8,862 nucleotides of DNA. Origin: Bdellovibrionaceae bacterium UBA2351 (GTDB taxonomy: Bacteria; Bdellovibrionota; Bdellovibrionia; Bdellovibrionales; Bdellovibrionaceae). The notes beneath the pieces were generated by a model. The model was not told the origin of the DNA and made no database searches. It saw only the letters and a program-made list of their open reading frames with translations. The translations under genes were made by a program, and so were the position numbers. The stretch spans positions 1 to 8,862 of the forward strand of contig DDTZ01000032.1 of the NCBI GenBank assembly GCA_002344565.1, written 5' to 3'. This document shows positions 1 through 5,717 of this stretch, piece after piece; within the stretch, counting starts at the first letter, position 1; every line of letters begins with the position of its first letter.

Positions 1-1040
1 TCAAAAAATCCTTCTTCCTTCGTGATAAAGAATCTCAAATCATTGATACTCTTTACTTCGGTGGTGGCACTCCTAGCCTATTTGCCATTAAAGATATTGT
101 ACAAGTTATCGAAGCCTTATCAAGAGCTGGCTATCCTCTGAGTCCAGACGCGGAACTCACTATGGAGTTAAACCCCGGCACTGTAAATGAAGACAAACTG
201 AATGAATATTTAAAATTAGGTTTTAATCGTTTTAGTGTTGGCGCGCAGACGTTCAATGCCACTCACTTAAAACGGGTTCATCGCGAGCACTCGGTCATTG
301 ATACCATTGAGTCGTTAAAGTTACTGAAACGATATAATTTGAATTACAATTTCGATTTACTTTTTGGAATGCCTCATCAAACCGTAGCGGAACTGGATCA
401 CGACCTAAGTCAGGCACTTGAAATTTTGCCCCCTCATATTAGTCCTTATTATTTAACAGTTCCCGAGGGTCATCCGTTATCAAAGAATCGCCCTCTTGAA
501 GATGATCAAATGGTTATGTTTGAACGCATCGAACAGACGCTGAGCCAAAATGGGTATAACCGCTACGAAATTTCTAATTACGCTCGCCCAGGATATGAAT
601 CTAAACACAACTATTTATACTGGAGCGATCACAATTATTGGGGAATTGGCCTTAGCAGTCACTCATACTTAAGACAGGCCGAAGGCGCACCCTGGGGCCA
701 CCGTTTTTGGAATCCCAACAATATTAAAATCTATCAGCAAGAAATTGCTGAATTGAAAACTCTAGAATCCCCTACGCAATTGGCGGATATTTATTTCGAA
801 ACCCTAAAAGAAAATCAGTCCCTAACTGATTTCTGTCATACGTCTCTACGTCGCGCCAAGGGTTTAATTTTATCCGATTTAGAAGCCAAATTCTCGGGTC
901 CATCTTTGACTCGCGTTCACAAAGAACTTGATAACCTCAAAGACCGCGGCCTAGTCCAGCCCACTGAACTAGGATTCACCCTAAGCTCTAAAGGTAAGCT
1001 GATTAGCAATTGGGTCTTTGAAAAATTGACTTTTACGTAA
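1..1040 (+). CDS. hemW: HemW-like radical SAM protein (heme chaperone / coproporphyrinogen III oxidase-like), 5' partial
   Basis: The reading frame is open from base 3 and runs off the left edge, so the start and the N-terminal radical-SAM CxxxCxxC cluster motif are missing. About 345 residues are visible; the family usually has about 370-400. Seen: the YFGGGTPS motif at bases 54-77, the ELNPGT strand, the GAQTF segment, an FDLLFGMP strand, an HNYLYW/GIGLSSHSYL segment near the middle, and a C-terminal winged-helix-like part (LRRAKGLILSDLEAKF, then LDNLKDRGLV). This order is typical of HemW, historically annotated as HemN-like oxygen-independent coproporphyrinogen oxidase. HemW proteins are known to bind heme and to lack the oxidase activity of true HemN, so I infer heme trafficking. 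In Bacillus and many others this gene precedes hrcA-grpE-dnaK-dnaJ; here grpE follows directly, after 72 bases. The first in-frame ATG in the window (162) is internal, because the conserved motif lies before it. Confidence 0.9.
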   Translation, partial: KKSFFLRDKESQIIDTLYFGGGTPSLFAIKDIVQVIEALSRAGYPLSPDAELTMELNPGTVNEDKLNEYLKLGFNRFSVGAQTFNATHLKRVHREHSVIDTIESLKLLKRYNLNYNFDLLFGMPHQTVAELDHDLSQALEILPPHISPYYLTVPEGHPLSKNRPLEDDQMVMFERIEQTLSQNGYNRYEISNYARPGYESKHNYLYWSDHNYWGIGLSSHSYLRQAEGAPWGHRFWNPNNIKIYQQEIAELKTLESPTQLADIYFETLKENQSLTDFCHTSLRRAKGLILSDLEAKFSGPSLTRVHKELDNLKDRGLVQPTELGFTLSSKGKLISNWVFEKLTFT

Positions 1041-1052
1041 CCGTCCCCTAAT
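1025..1052 (+). promoter_or_regulatory. Candidate heat-shock (RpoH/sigma-32-type) promoter for grpE-dnaJ
   Basis: ATTGAC at 1025-1030, a 14-base spacer, then CCCCTAAT at 1045-1052. The E. coli sigma-32 consensus is CTTGAA, about 13-15 bases, then CCCCAT-T, and E. coli dnaK P1 uses a 14-base spacer. The -35 part overlaps the last hemW codons. Transcription would begin near 1060, about 50 bases before grpE. The same -35 (TTGACT, 1026-1031) can also pair with AATTAT at 1050-1055 as a weak housekeeping promoter. The match is by eye only. Confidence 0.45.
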
Positions 1053-1112
1053 TATCTCTATAGCCGTCTTGCGCGGCCAATTCGCAATTAAACGCATTCA
1101 ACGGAGCTTATT

Positions 1113-1667
1113 TTGACATCTGACAATGATACAAACTCTTCAAAGGGTGAAAAAACAGAAAACTCAGCTGAAACGACTCATGGTGCAGCCTCTGAAATGG
1201 GTGCTGATTCCATCATTAATAAGTATAAAGCCGAAGCGGAAAAAAACAAAAACGATCTACTTTATATGAGAGCAGAATTTGATAATTATAAACGCCAAGC
1301 TATTAAAGAACGCTCGGATCTGCAAAAATACGGCGCCGAACGTTTCGTAAAAGACTTACTTCCTATTTTAGATAATTTTGAACGTGCTCTTTCTATGAAA
1401 GTAACAAATGAAAACTATGGGTCTTTTGTTAAGGGCATTGAAATGACCTCAACTGAAATTAAAAACTTACTTAACAAGCACGCTATTGTCGAAGTGCCAA
1501 GCGAAGGACAGCCCTTTGATCCTAGCATTCACGAAGCTTTAAGTGCCGAGGCCACGGACAAAGTCCCTCCTGGTTACATTGCACGCGTATTCCAAAAACC
1601 GTATAAGTTTCATGATAAAGTGATCCGCACCGGCCAAGTCGTTGTGGCTCAAAAAATGGATGCTTAA
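1113..1667 (+). CDS. grpE: GrpE, nucleotide exchange factor for DnaK
   Basis: GrpE releases ADP from DnaK and so resets the chaperone cycle in the cytoplasm. The 184 residues match the usual bacterial length. Seen: an acidic, polar, disordered N-terminus (about 1-32), a long charged helix likely to be the dimer coiled coil (about 33-80, with the RAEFDNYKRQ stretch at 53-62), the KDLLPILDNFERAL helix at 80-93, and the C-terminal beta domain that contacts the DnaK ATPase lobe, beginning with the signature FDPSIHEA at 135-142 and ending in TGQVVVAQ. The start is TTG at 1113, chosen because GGAG at 1103-1106 lies six bases upstream; the first in-frame ATG is codon 29 and has no comparable site. 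dnaJ begins 2 bases after the stop, so the two are surely cotranscribed and probably translationally coupled. No CIRCE operator is visible upstream, but an RpoH-type promoter candidate is. Confidence 0.95.
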   Translation: MTSDNDTNSSKGEKTENSAETTHGAASEMGADSIINKYKAEAEKNKNDLLYMRAEFDNYKRQAIKERSDLQKYGAERFVKDLLPILDNFERALSMKVTNENYGSFVKGIEMTSTEIKNLLNKHAIVEVPSEGQPFDPSIHEALSAEATDKVPPGYIARVFQKPYKFHDKVIRTGQVVVAQKMDA

Positions 1668-1669
1668 AA

Positions 1670-2668
1670 ATGGCTAAACAAGATTACTACGCGCTGTTAG
1701 GGGTTTCCCGTAGCGCTACGGATGACGAAATTAAAAAAGCCTATCGCAAACTAGCGATTCAGTATCATCCAGATCGTAATCCTGGTGATAAAAAGGCCGA
1801 GGATAAATTCAAAGAAATCACCGAGGCTTATGAAACCCTAGGCGATTCTAAAAAACGCGATATGTACGATAAATTTGGTCACACCCAAGGTGGTAATCCC
1901 TTTGGGGGCGGCGCGGGTGGCCCTTTTGGCGCCGGTGCTGGTGGTGGCTTTGGTCGTACGTATTCAGGCAATGCGGGCGGCGATCCGTTCCAAGACATCT
2001 TCGGTGATGTCTTTAGTGAGGTGTTTGGGGCCTCTCGCGGAGGCGCAGGACCTCGCGCTGGGCGTCAGCGTCCTCAAAAGGGTGCGGATTTACGTTACAC
2101 TCTCAGTATTTCTTTAGAAGAGGCCGCTGCTGGTTGCGAGAAAGTAATTTCATTCTTACGTAACAACGGAACTAAAGAAGAAAATGCGAAACTGGCGGTG
2201 ACGGTTCCAGCAGGTGTTAAAGAGAATCAAAAATTAAAATTAACTGGTGAAGGCGACGGGTCTTTATCGGGTCAAGCCGGCGATTTGTATGTGATTATAC
2301 AGATTCAAGAGCACTCGTTATTTAAACGCGAAGAAAATGACATCGTTTTAGAACTTCCTGTTTCTTATATCGATGCTATCCTTGGAACTTCGATAGAAGT
2401 ACCCACATTAACTGGACGAGTATTGATTAAAATTCCACCGGGAACCCACACCGGCCAAGCGCTTAGATTAAAGGGAAAAGGTTTACCGAAAATGGGCGGC
2501 TTTGGTAGTGGCGACATGTTAATAAAAATTTTAGTGGATACACCACAAGAGGTCTCGGCCGCTGAAAGAGAGCTTTTAAATAAGCTTTCACAAACAGCCT
2601 CTGAAACACCTTTAATCAAAGAGTATAAAGAAAAGGTCCAGAAACTTTCTAAATACAGTAAATCCTAG
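1670..2668 (+). CDS. dnaJ: DnaJ-type J-domain co-chaperone without zinc finger (class B)
   Basis: J-proteins deliver unfolded clients to DnaK and stimulate its ATPase. Seen in 332 residues: a J domain at about 5-70 with the catalytic HPD at 33-35; a Gly/Phe-rich linker at about 71-103; a DIFGDVFSEVF segment at about 104-120 resembling the regulatory helix of DnaJ; then two beta-barrel client-binding domains (LRYTLSISLEEA, TVPAGV, LKLTGEG, GDLYVIIQI, the LPKMGG loop, GDMLIKI) and a short charged C-terminal helix. The four CxxCxGxG repeats of class A DnaJ are absent: only one cysteine (residue 156) exists and the chain goes from EEAAAGCEK almost directly to the TVPAGV strand. That makes it class B, like CbpA, although it holds the dnaJ position after grpE. 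The symbol is therefore positional. The upstream SD is weak (GGA at 1658-1660), fitting coupling to grpE. Confidence 0.92.
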   Translation: MAKQDYYALLGVSRSATDDEIKKAYRKLAIQYHPDRNPGDKKAEDKFKEITEAYETLGDSKKRDMYDKFGHTQGGNPFGGGAGGPFGAGAGGGFGRTYSGNAGGDPFQDIFGDVFSEVFGASRGGAGPRAGRQRPQKGADLRYTLSISLEEAAAGCEKVISFLRNNGTKEENAKLAVTVPAGVKENQKLKLTGEGDGSLSGQAGDLYVIIQIQEHSLFKREENDIVLELPVSYIDAILGTSIEVPTLTGRVLIKIPPGTHTGQALRLKGKGLPKMGGFGSGDMLIKILVDTPQEVSAAERELLNKLSQTASETPLIKEYKEKVQKLSKYSKS

Positions 2669-2681
2669 CAAAAATTAAGAG

Positions 2682-2727
2682 ACCTCCTCGATTTTTCAAC
2701 GCACCTTGTGGCGGAAATGTAGGAGGT
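2682..2727 (+). repeat. ACCTCCT / AGGAGGT 7-bp inverted repeat after dnaJ
   Basis: ACCTCCT at 2682-2688 is the exact reverse complement of AGGAGGT at 2721-2727, 32 bases apart. The right copy overlaps the loop of the 2713-2735 hairpin, so the two pairings compete or could form a pseudoknot. Confidence 0.5.
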
Positions 2728-2742
2728 ACATTTCCTCTATTT
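2713..2742 (+). terminator. Perfect 9-bp hairpin with GGAGG loop; likely weak terminator of grpE-dnaJ or RNA regulatory element
   Basis: GGAAATGTA (2713-2721) and TACATTTCC (2727-2735) pair without mismatch around a five-base GGAGG loop (2722-2726). A pyrimidine-rich tail, TCTATTTTC, follows. Position (45 bases after the dnaJ stop, ahead of a gene with its own -10 candidate) suits an intrinsic terminator, but the stem is AT-rich and the T-run is interrupted. The SD-like loop also suits a CsrA-type binding hairpin. Confidence 0.5.
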
Positions 2743-2749
2743 TCTGCAC

Positions 2750-2755
2750 TATACT
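2750..2755 (+). promoter_or_regulatory. Candidate -10 box (TATACT) for the lipoprotein gene
   Basis: TATACT matches TATAAT at 5 of 6 positions. No good -35 is seen 16-18 bases upstream. The box ends only 8 bases before the ATG, so a transcript from here would have almost no 5' leader. Confidence 0.35.
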
Positions 2756-2763
2756 TATAGACT

Positions 2764-4482
2764 ATGAAACGTTTGGCTCTTATATATTTGGCTTTTTTAT
2801 TGGGATTAGGGTGCGCAACGAATGTGAAAACTCACCGACCTGAGTTATCTGGGCGATCGACAGCTCCGGTGGCGCCAGTAAAAAAGGTGCCTGGCAAAAC
2901 ACCTCCGCAACAAGTAGCAACTCCCGCCAAATCAGAAACTCCGGCCGATCCTAACGCGGCCAACGCTTTTCTTGCCGATGAAAATAAATTCGCCCAGTTT
3001 GAAAAAGCTGGCTCTTACGCAGATGCCTTTTCGGTGGCCGCTAGTTTGTCAACATCCCATGCGGACCCTAAAAAGGCCGATTTTTATAAATCTAAAGCCA
3101 TCGATATTTTGAACGCGCGATTAACTAAAGATCAATTGCACTCAATCGCACGCACATCTGACTTTGGGTATTTGCGTGGGTATGCTTTGTTCAAATTAGC
3201 AGAAATTGAACTAGCCAACAATAACATCGATGAAAGCAAACGTTATTACCGTTCCGTGGTTGAGCTTCTTCCTGAGAGCGAAATAGCCATTTCTTCTCAG
3301 CGAGTGATTTCAGACATGGAGGCAACCGTTCGCGTATCCGCTCAAACAATTGGTGTCGTTCTTCCTCTGACTGGAAAAAGTGCCTCTGTTGGTCAAAAGG
3401 TTTTGCGCGGACTACAATTAGGTCTTGGAACTCATCAAGGTTTTTCTAAATTTCGGCTAGCTATAGTGGATAGCGAAGGTCGTTCGGACTTGGCTCGCTT
3501 AGGTGTGGAAAAATTAGTAAAAGAAGACAATGTTATTGCCATCGTTGGTGGTGTATTGGCAAAAACTGTCGGTACTGAGCTTGCCATTGCTTCGGAATAT
3601 AATGTCCCATTTATTTACTTATCTCAGAAACAAGGTTTAAATGATATTCACCCAACCGCCGTAAGAAATGCACTCACTGCTGAAATGCAGGTCCGTCACT
3701 TGGTCAAGACCGCGATGACAGAAATGGAAATGTCGGAATTTGCCATCCTTTATCCCAACGATCCCTACGGCGTTGAGTACGCGAATTTATTTTGGGATGA
3801 AGTGATCGCGCAAGGTGGCCAAATCGTTGCGGCTCAAACATATGATCCCAAGGAAACTGACTTTAGACCAGTCGTTCAACGACTAGTAGGCACTTACTAC
3901 ATCGAAGCCAGAAAAGACGAATATACACAAAAACTGCGGGCCTTTAAGCAGTCATTAAAAGGAAAAAATGCACGTGAAAACGTGAATACGGACGATTTAC
4001 TTTCGCCTATTCAAAATTTTGATGCCATTTTTATTCCCGATCAGGCGCGTGTGATTTCCCAAATCAATGCATTCCTGAACTATTCCCGCGTGAAAGATAC
4101 AAAAATACTGTCTACAAATATCCTAAATACGGCGGGTTCAGCTAAACGTTTAGCGCAGTTGAACTACCCGGTTTATTTTGCGGATAGTTTTATTGCAGAA
4201 GGACCGAGCCAATCTAATTCTGATTTTGTTCGCGAATATATGAGTTACTTCAATGAATACCCAGCCCAGTTTGAAATTGCGGCCTATGACTCTGGTTTAA
4301 TTCTGCGCCAACTTGTCCTTCAAGGCGTCTACACACGCGACGATCTTGGTAAACAGCTCTTAAAGCTTAAAAACTTTGATGGCAGCTTTGGCCCCCTATC
4401 AACGACATCTAATAAAGATCTTTTCCGCACATTGACTACACTTACGGTTCACAAAGGTGAAACTGTAAAGTTCAAAGAATAG
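2764..4482 (+). CDS. LppC/LpoA-like lipoprotein with periplasmic-binding fold (putative penicillin-binding-protein activator)
   Basis: The 572-residue product starts with a lipoprotein signal peptide: KR at 2-3, a hydrophobic core, then LGLG-Cys17. The lipobox has Gly at -3, a departure from the usual Leu/Val. Residue +2 is Ala, not Asp, which by the E. coli rule suggests the outer membrane. A Pro/Ala/Lys-rich linker (about 20-65) follows, then a helical TPR-like part to about 190 (an IDESKRYYRSVVELLP repeat-like stretch). From residue 195 (TIGVVLPLTG) comes a type I periplasmic-binding fold: AIVGGVLAKTVGTELA near 259, FAILYPNDPYGVEYA near 325, NFDAIFIPDQ further on. This TPR-plus-binding-fold plan is that of LpoA, the outer-membrane activator of peptidoglycan synthase PBP1A; an amino-acid-binding role is the alternative. 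ATG 2764 is fixed by an in-frame TAG at 2758-2760 and has no SD. Confidence 0.82.
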   Translation: MKRLALIYLAFLLGLGCATNVKTHRPELSGRSTAPVAPVKKVPGKTPPQQVATPAKSETPADPNAANAFLADENKFAQFEKAGSYADAFSVAASLSTSHADPKKADFYKSKAIDILNARLTKDQLHSIARTSDFGYLRGYALFKLAEIELANNNIDESKRYYRSVVELLPESEIAISSQRVISDMEATVRVSAQTIGVVLPLTGKSASVGQKVLRGLQLGLGTHQGFSKFRLAIVDSEGRSDLARLGVEKLVKEDNVIAIVGGVLAKTVGTELAIASEYNVPFIYLSQKQGLNDIHPTAVRNALTAEMQVRHLVKTAMTEMEMSEFAILYPNDPYGVEYANLFWDEVIAQGGQIVAAQTYDPKETDFRPVVQRLVGTYYIEARKDEYTQKLRAFKQSLKGKNARENVNTDDLLSPIQNFDAIFIPDQARVISQINAFLNYSRVKDTKILSTNILNTAGSAKRLAQLNYPVYFADSFIAEGPSQSNSDFVREYMSYFNEYPAQFEIAAYDSGLILRQLVLQGVYTRDDLGKQLLKLKNFDGSFGPLSTTSNKDLFRTLTTLTVHKGETVKFKE

Positions 4483-4490
4483 CCCATAAG

Positions 4491-4510
4491 GACCGCTTTA
4501 AGCGGTTTTT
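4491..4510 (+). terminator. Intrinsic terminator of the lipoprotein gene
   Basis: ACCGCTT (4492-4498) and AAGCGGT (4500-4506) form a compact GC-rich hairpin (practical stem ACCGC/GCGGT with a TTTAA loop) that runs straight into TTTTT, with more Ts at 4515-4521. It lies 9 bases after the stop codon. Confidence 0.85.
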
Positions 4511-4579
4511 AGGTATTTTTTAAATATTTGTTACTCTCTTTAACCGCTGCTACCGCGTTGTGTATCTAACTCTCCGAAG

Positions 4580-4595
4580 GGCCTGATTACAGGCC
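4580..4595 (+). repeat. 6-bp leader hairpin upstream of the first DksA-like gene
   Basis: GGCCTG (4580-4585) and CAGGCC (4590-4595) pair perfectly around ATTA. It is followed by AAAAAC, not Ts, so it is not a terminator on this strand. It lies 16 bases before the SD and may be a transcript-stabilising or regulatory leader stem. Confidence 0.5.
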
Positions 4596-4606
4596 AAAAA
4601 CTCAAA

Positions 4607-4621
4607 AAGCCAGGAGGGCTT
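4607..4621 (+). promoter_or_regulatory. Shine-Dalgarno presented in a small hairpin loop
   Basis: AAGCC (4607-4611) and GGCTT (4617-4621) can pair around AGGAG (4612-4616), which is the core of the strong SD AGGAGGG for ATG 4622. The ribosome site would sit in the loop and lower stem, directly against the start codon. Confidence 0.45.
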
Positions 4622-5017
4622 ATGTCATTAGCAGCGGCGGTAACTACACTAGTAAGTAAAGAAATTATTGATGAGTGCAGAAAAAAGTTAGTTCTTGCTA
4701 AACAAGATTTATTGAATCGCATGAAAATGTCAGCAGAACGCTTTAAAGAAAATAACAAAAATGTGGGTGATGAAATCGATCAATCGGTGGCCCAACTTGA
4801 AGAATATAATTTGTTGATCAACCAAGAACGCCTTCGTTTTCAATTGTCAGAAATAGAATTTGCCTTAGCGCGAATAGAAAAAAATCATTTTGGCGTATGT
4901 GAAGAAACTCTTGAACCAATTGAAGAACAGCGTCTACTCAGCATTCCATGGACTAGGCTCAGTATCGAGGGTGCCGAAATTCGCGAACGATATAAAAATC
5001 ATTTTGCACAAATATAA
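4622..5017 (+). CDS. DksA/TraR-family protein with degenerate zinc site
   Basis: DksA-type proteins enter the secondary channel of RNA polymerase and, with ppGpp, change initiation at stress-responsive promoters. This 131-residue protein has the family plan: two long charged helices (about 12-45 and 56-87) forming a coiled coil, a tip with Asp50-x-x-Asp53-x-Ser55 like the DxxDxA tip of DksA, then the globular part HFGVCEETLEPIEEQRLLSIPWTRLSIEGAE. In a classic DksA the last part has four zinc cysteines; here only Cys93 remains and the other expected positions read Thr96, Ser114 and Gly117. It is thus a zinc-independent member, as known for some DksA paralogues such as Pseudomonas DksA2. The start is well set by AGGAGG at 4612-4617. 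It follows a terminator, so it has its own promoter, which I cannot place with confidence. It is likely a paralogue of the next gene. Confidence 0.82.
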   Translation: MSLAAAVTTLVSKEIIDECRKKLVLAKQDLLNRMKMSAERFKENNKNVGDEIDQSVAQLEEYNLLINQERLRFQLSEIEFALARIEKNHFGVCEETLEPIEEQRLLSIPWTRLSIEGAEIRERYKNHFAQI

Positions 5018-5035
5018 GGAAAATAAAATAATCTG

Positions 5036-5088
5036 ACACGAACTTAACACCTCTGTAATAGTTTAATTCCATCGCGTTAAGTTTGTGT
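5036..5088 (+). repeat. 13-bp inverted repeat between the two DksA-family genes
   Basis: ACACGAACTTAAC (5036-5048) and GTTAAGTTTGTGT (5076-5088) are inverted repeats with one G-T difference, which still pairs in RNA, and a 27-base spacer. No T-run follows directly. It could be an operator-like site, a long RNA stem closing the upstream transcript, or both. Confidence 0.6.
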
Positions 5089-5094
5089 TGAATA

Positions 5095-5107
5095 AATAAT
5101 CATTATC
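5095..5107 (+). promoter_or_regulatory. Fur-box-like palindrome
   Basis: AATAATCATTATC matches 12 of 13 bases of the GATAATCATTATC half of the E. coli Fur consensus (6-1-6 form); the remaining six bases of the 19-bp box match poorly. It lies about 60 bases upstream of the -10 candidate of the second DksA gene. AT-rich chance similarity is possible. Confidence 0.3.
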
Positions 5108-5164
5108 ATTTTTTTGATGACACTCTAATTCTTCTCCGTATTATTCAGCCTTGTTTCAGCGGCC

Positions 5165-5170
5165 TATAGT
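5165..5170 (+). promoter_or_regulatory. Candidate -10 box (TATAGT) for the second DksA gene
   Basis: TATAGT matches TATAAT at 5 of 6 positions, 22 bases before ATG 5193, giving a leader of about 16 bases that contains the SD. The -35 region (near 5142-5147, TATTCA) is weak. A second possibility is TTGATG (5114-5119) with TATTAT (5139-5144), spacer 19. Confidence 0.4.
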
Positions 5171-5192
5171 ATTTTTCAGACAAGGGGAAGAA

Positions 5193-5696
5193 ATGAAAAG
5201 TTCAGTTATCGTTGAAAAAAAGGGGAAGACTAAAACTGCCAAGTCTCAAAAGATCGGCGGTAAAAACCAAATGGGTGAATCAAGCGTGGCAACACATACG
5301 ACATCACAAAATGGTTCTTCATTAATAGCTGAGGTAAGTTTATCAGATTTATTACCCTCTATTAAAGAATCATTACTATTTCAGAAAAGTCAGATTCTTA
5401 ACAGAACCGACGAATTTAAGCGCTCTCAACAAGAATCCGTTCAACTGTCTGATGAAGCCGAAGTGGCTTCTAATGATTTGAGCAACAACCTATCTATCCA
5501 TTTACATGAGCGTTCCATGAAGGCTCTTTTAGAGATCGATAAGGCTTTAAATAAAATTGCTCAAGGTATATATGGTGAGTGTGAAGGTTGTGGTGACCAC
5601 ATCAGTCCAAAACGCCTGCAGGCACGGCCTTTGGCGCCTTTGTGTATTTCGTGCATGGAAGAACGCGAAGAAGAAAGCCGTATTAAGCATCAGTAG
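5193..5696 (+). CDS. DksA/TraR-family RNA polymerase-binding regulator with intact zinc finger
   Basis: The 167-residue product has a Lys-rich, probably disordered N-terminus (about 1-40), two helices of a coiled coil (about 50-82 and 97-124) and a C-terminal four-cysteine zinc finger: Cys130-x-x-Cys133, Cys151-x-x-Cys154, in the family pattern YGECEGCG, RLQARPLAPLC. The tip reads Asp87-x-x-Glu90-x-Ala92, a conservative version of the DxxDxA motif that DksA uses in the RNA polymerase secondary channel. I infer a ppGpp-linked transcription regulator in the cytoplasm. The start is ATG 5193, with AAGGGG at 5182-5187 five bases upstream. A TTG at 5151 would add 14 residues, but it has no SD and would put the likely -10 box inside the gene. 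Whether it is the main DksA or a paralogue cannot be told from the window. Confidence 0.85.
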   Translation: MKSSVIVEKKGKTKTAKSQKIGGKNQMGESSVATHTTSQNGSSLIAEVSLSDLLPSIKESLLFQKSQILNRTDEFKRSQQESVQLSDEAEVASNDLSNNLSIHLHERSMKALLEIDKALNKIAQGIYGECEGCGDHISPKRLQARPLAPLCISCMEEREEESRIKHQ

Positions 5697-5717
5697 TTCC
5701 GCATTTATTAAAAAATA

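Noticed and set aside
1041..1112. CIRCE (HrcA) operator upstream of grpE
   Set aside because: No sequence close to TTAGCACTC-N9-GAGTGCTAA is present; only a 5-bp repeat with the same spacer.
2365..2619. Open frame on the minus strand inside dnaJ
   Set aside because: It is antisense to conserved beta-domain codons, has no recognisable motif and is a shadow of the real gene. The same applies to minus-strand frames at 4540-4758, 6260-6490, 6966-7178 and 7820-8038, and to the plus-strand frame at 1875-2117.
2721..2740. Strong SD AGGAGGT as the ribosome site of a hidden small gene
   Set aside because: No ATG, GTG or TTG lies at a suitable distance after it, and it cannot serve ATG 2764, which is 36 bases away.
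5151..5192. TTG at 5151 as start of the second DksA-family gene
   Set aside because: No SD before it, and it would include the likely -10 box; ATG 5193 has AAGGGG at proper spacing.
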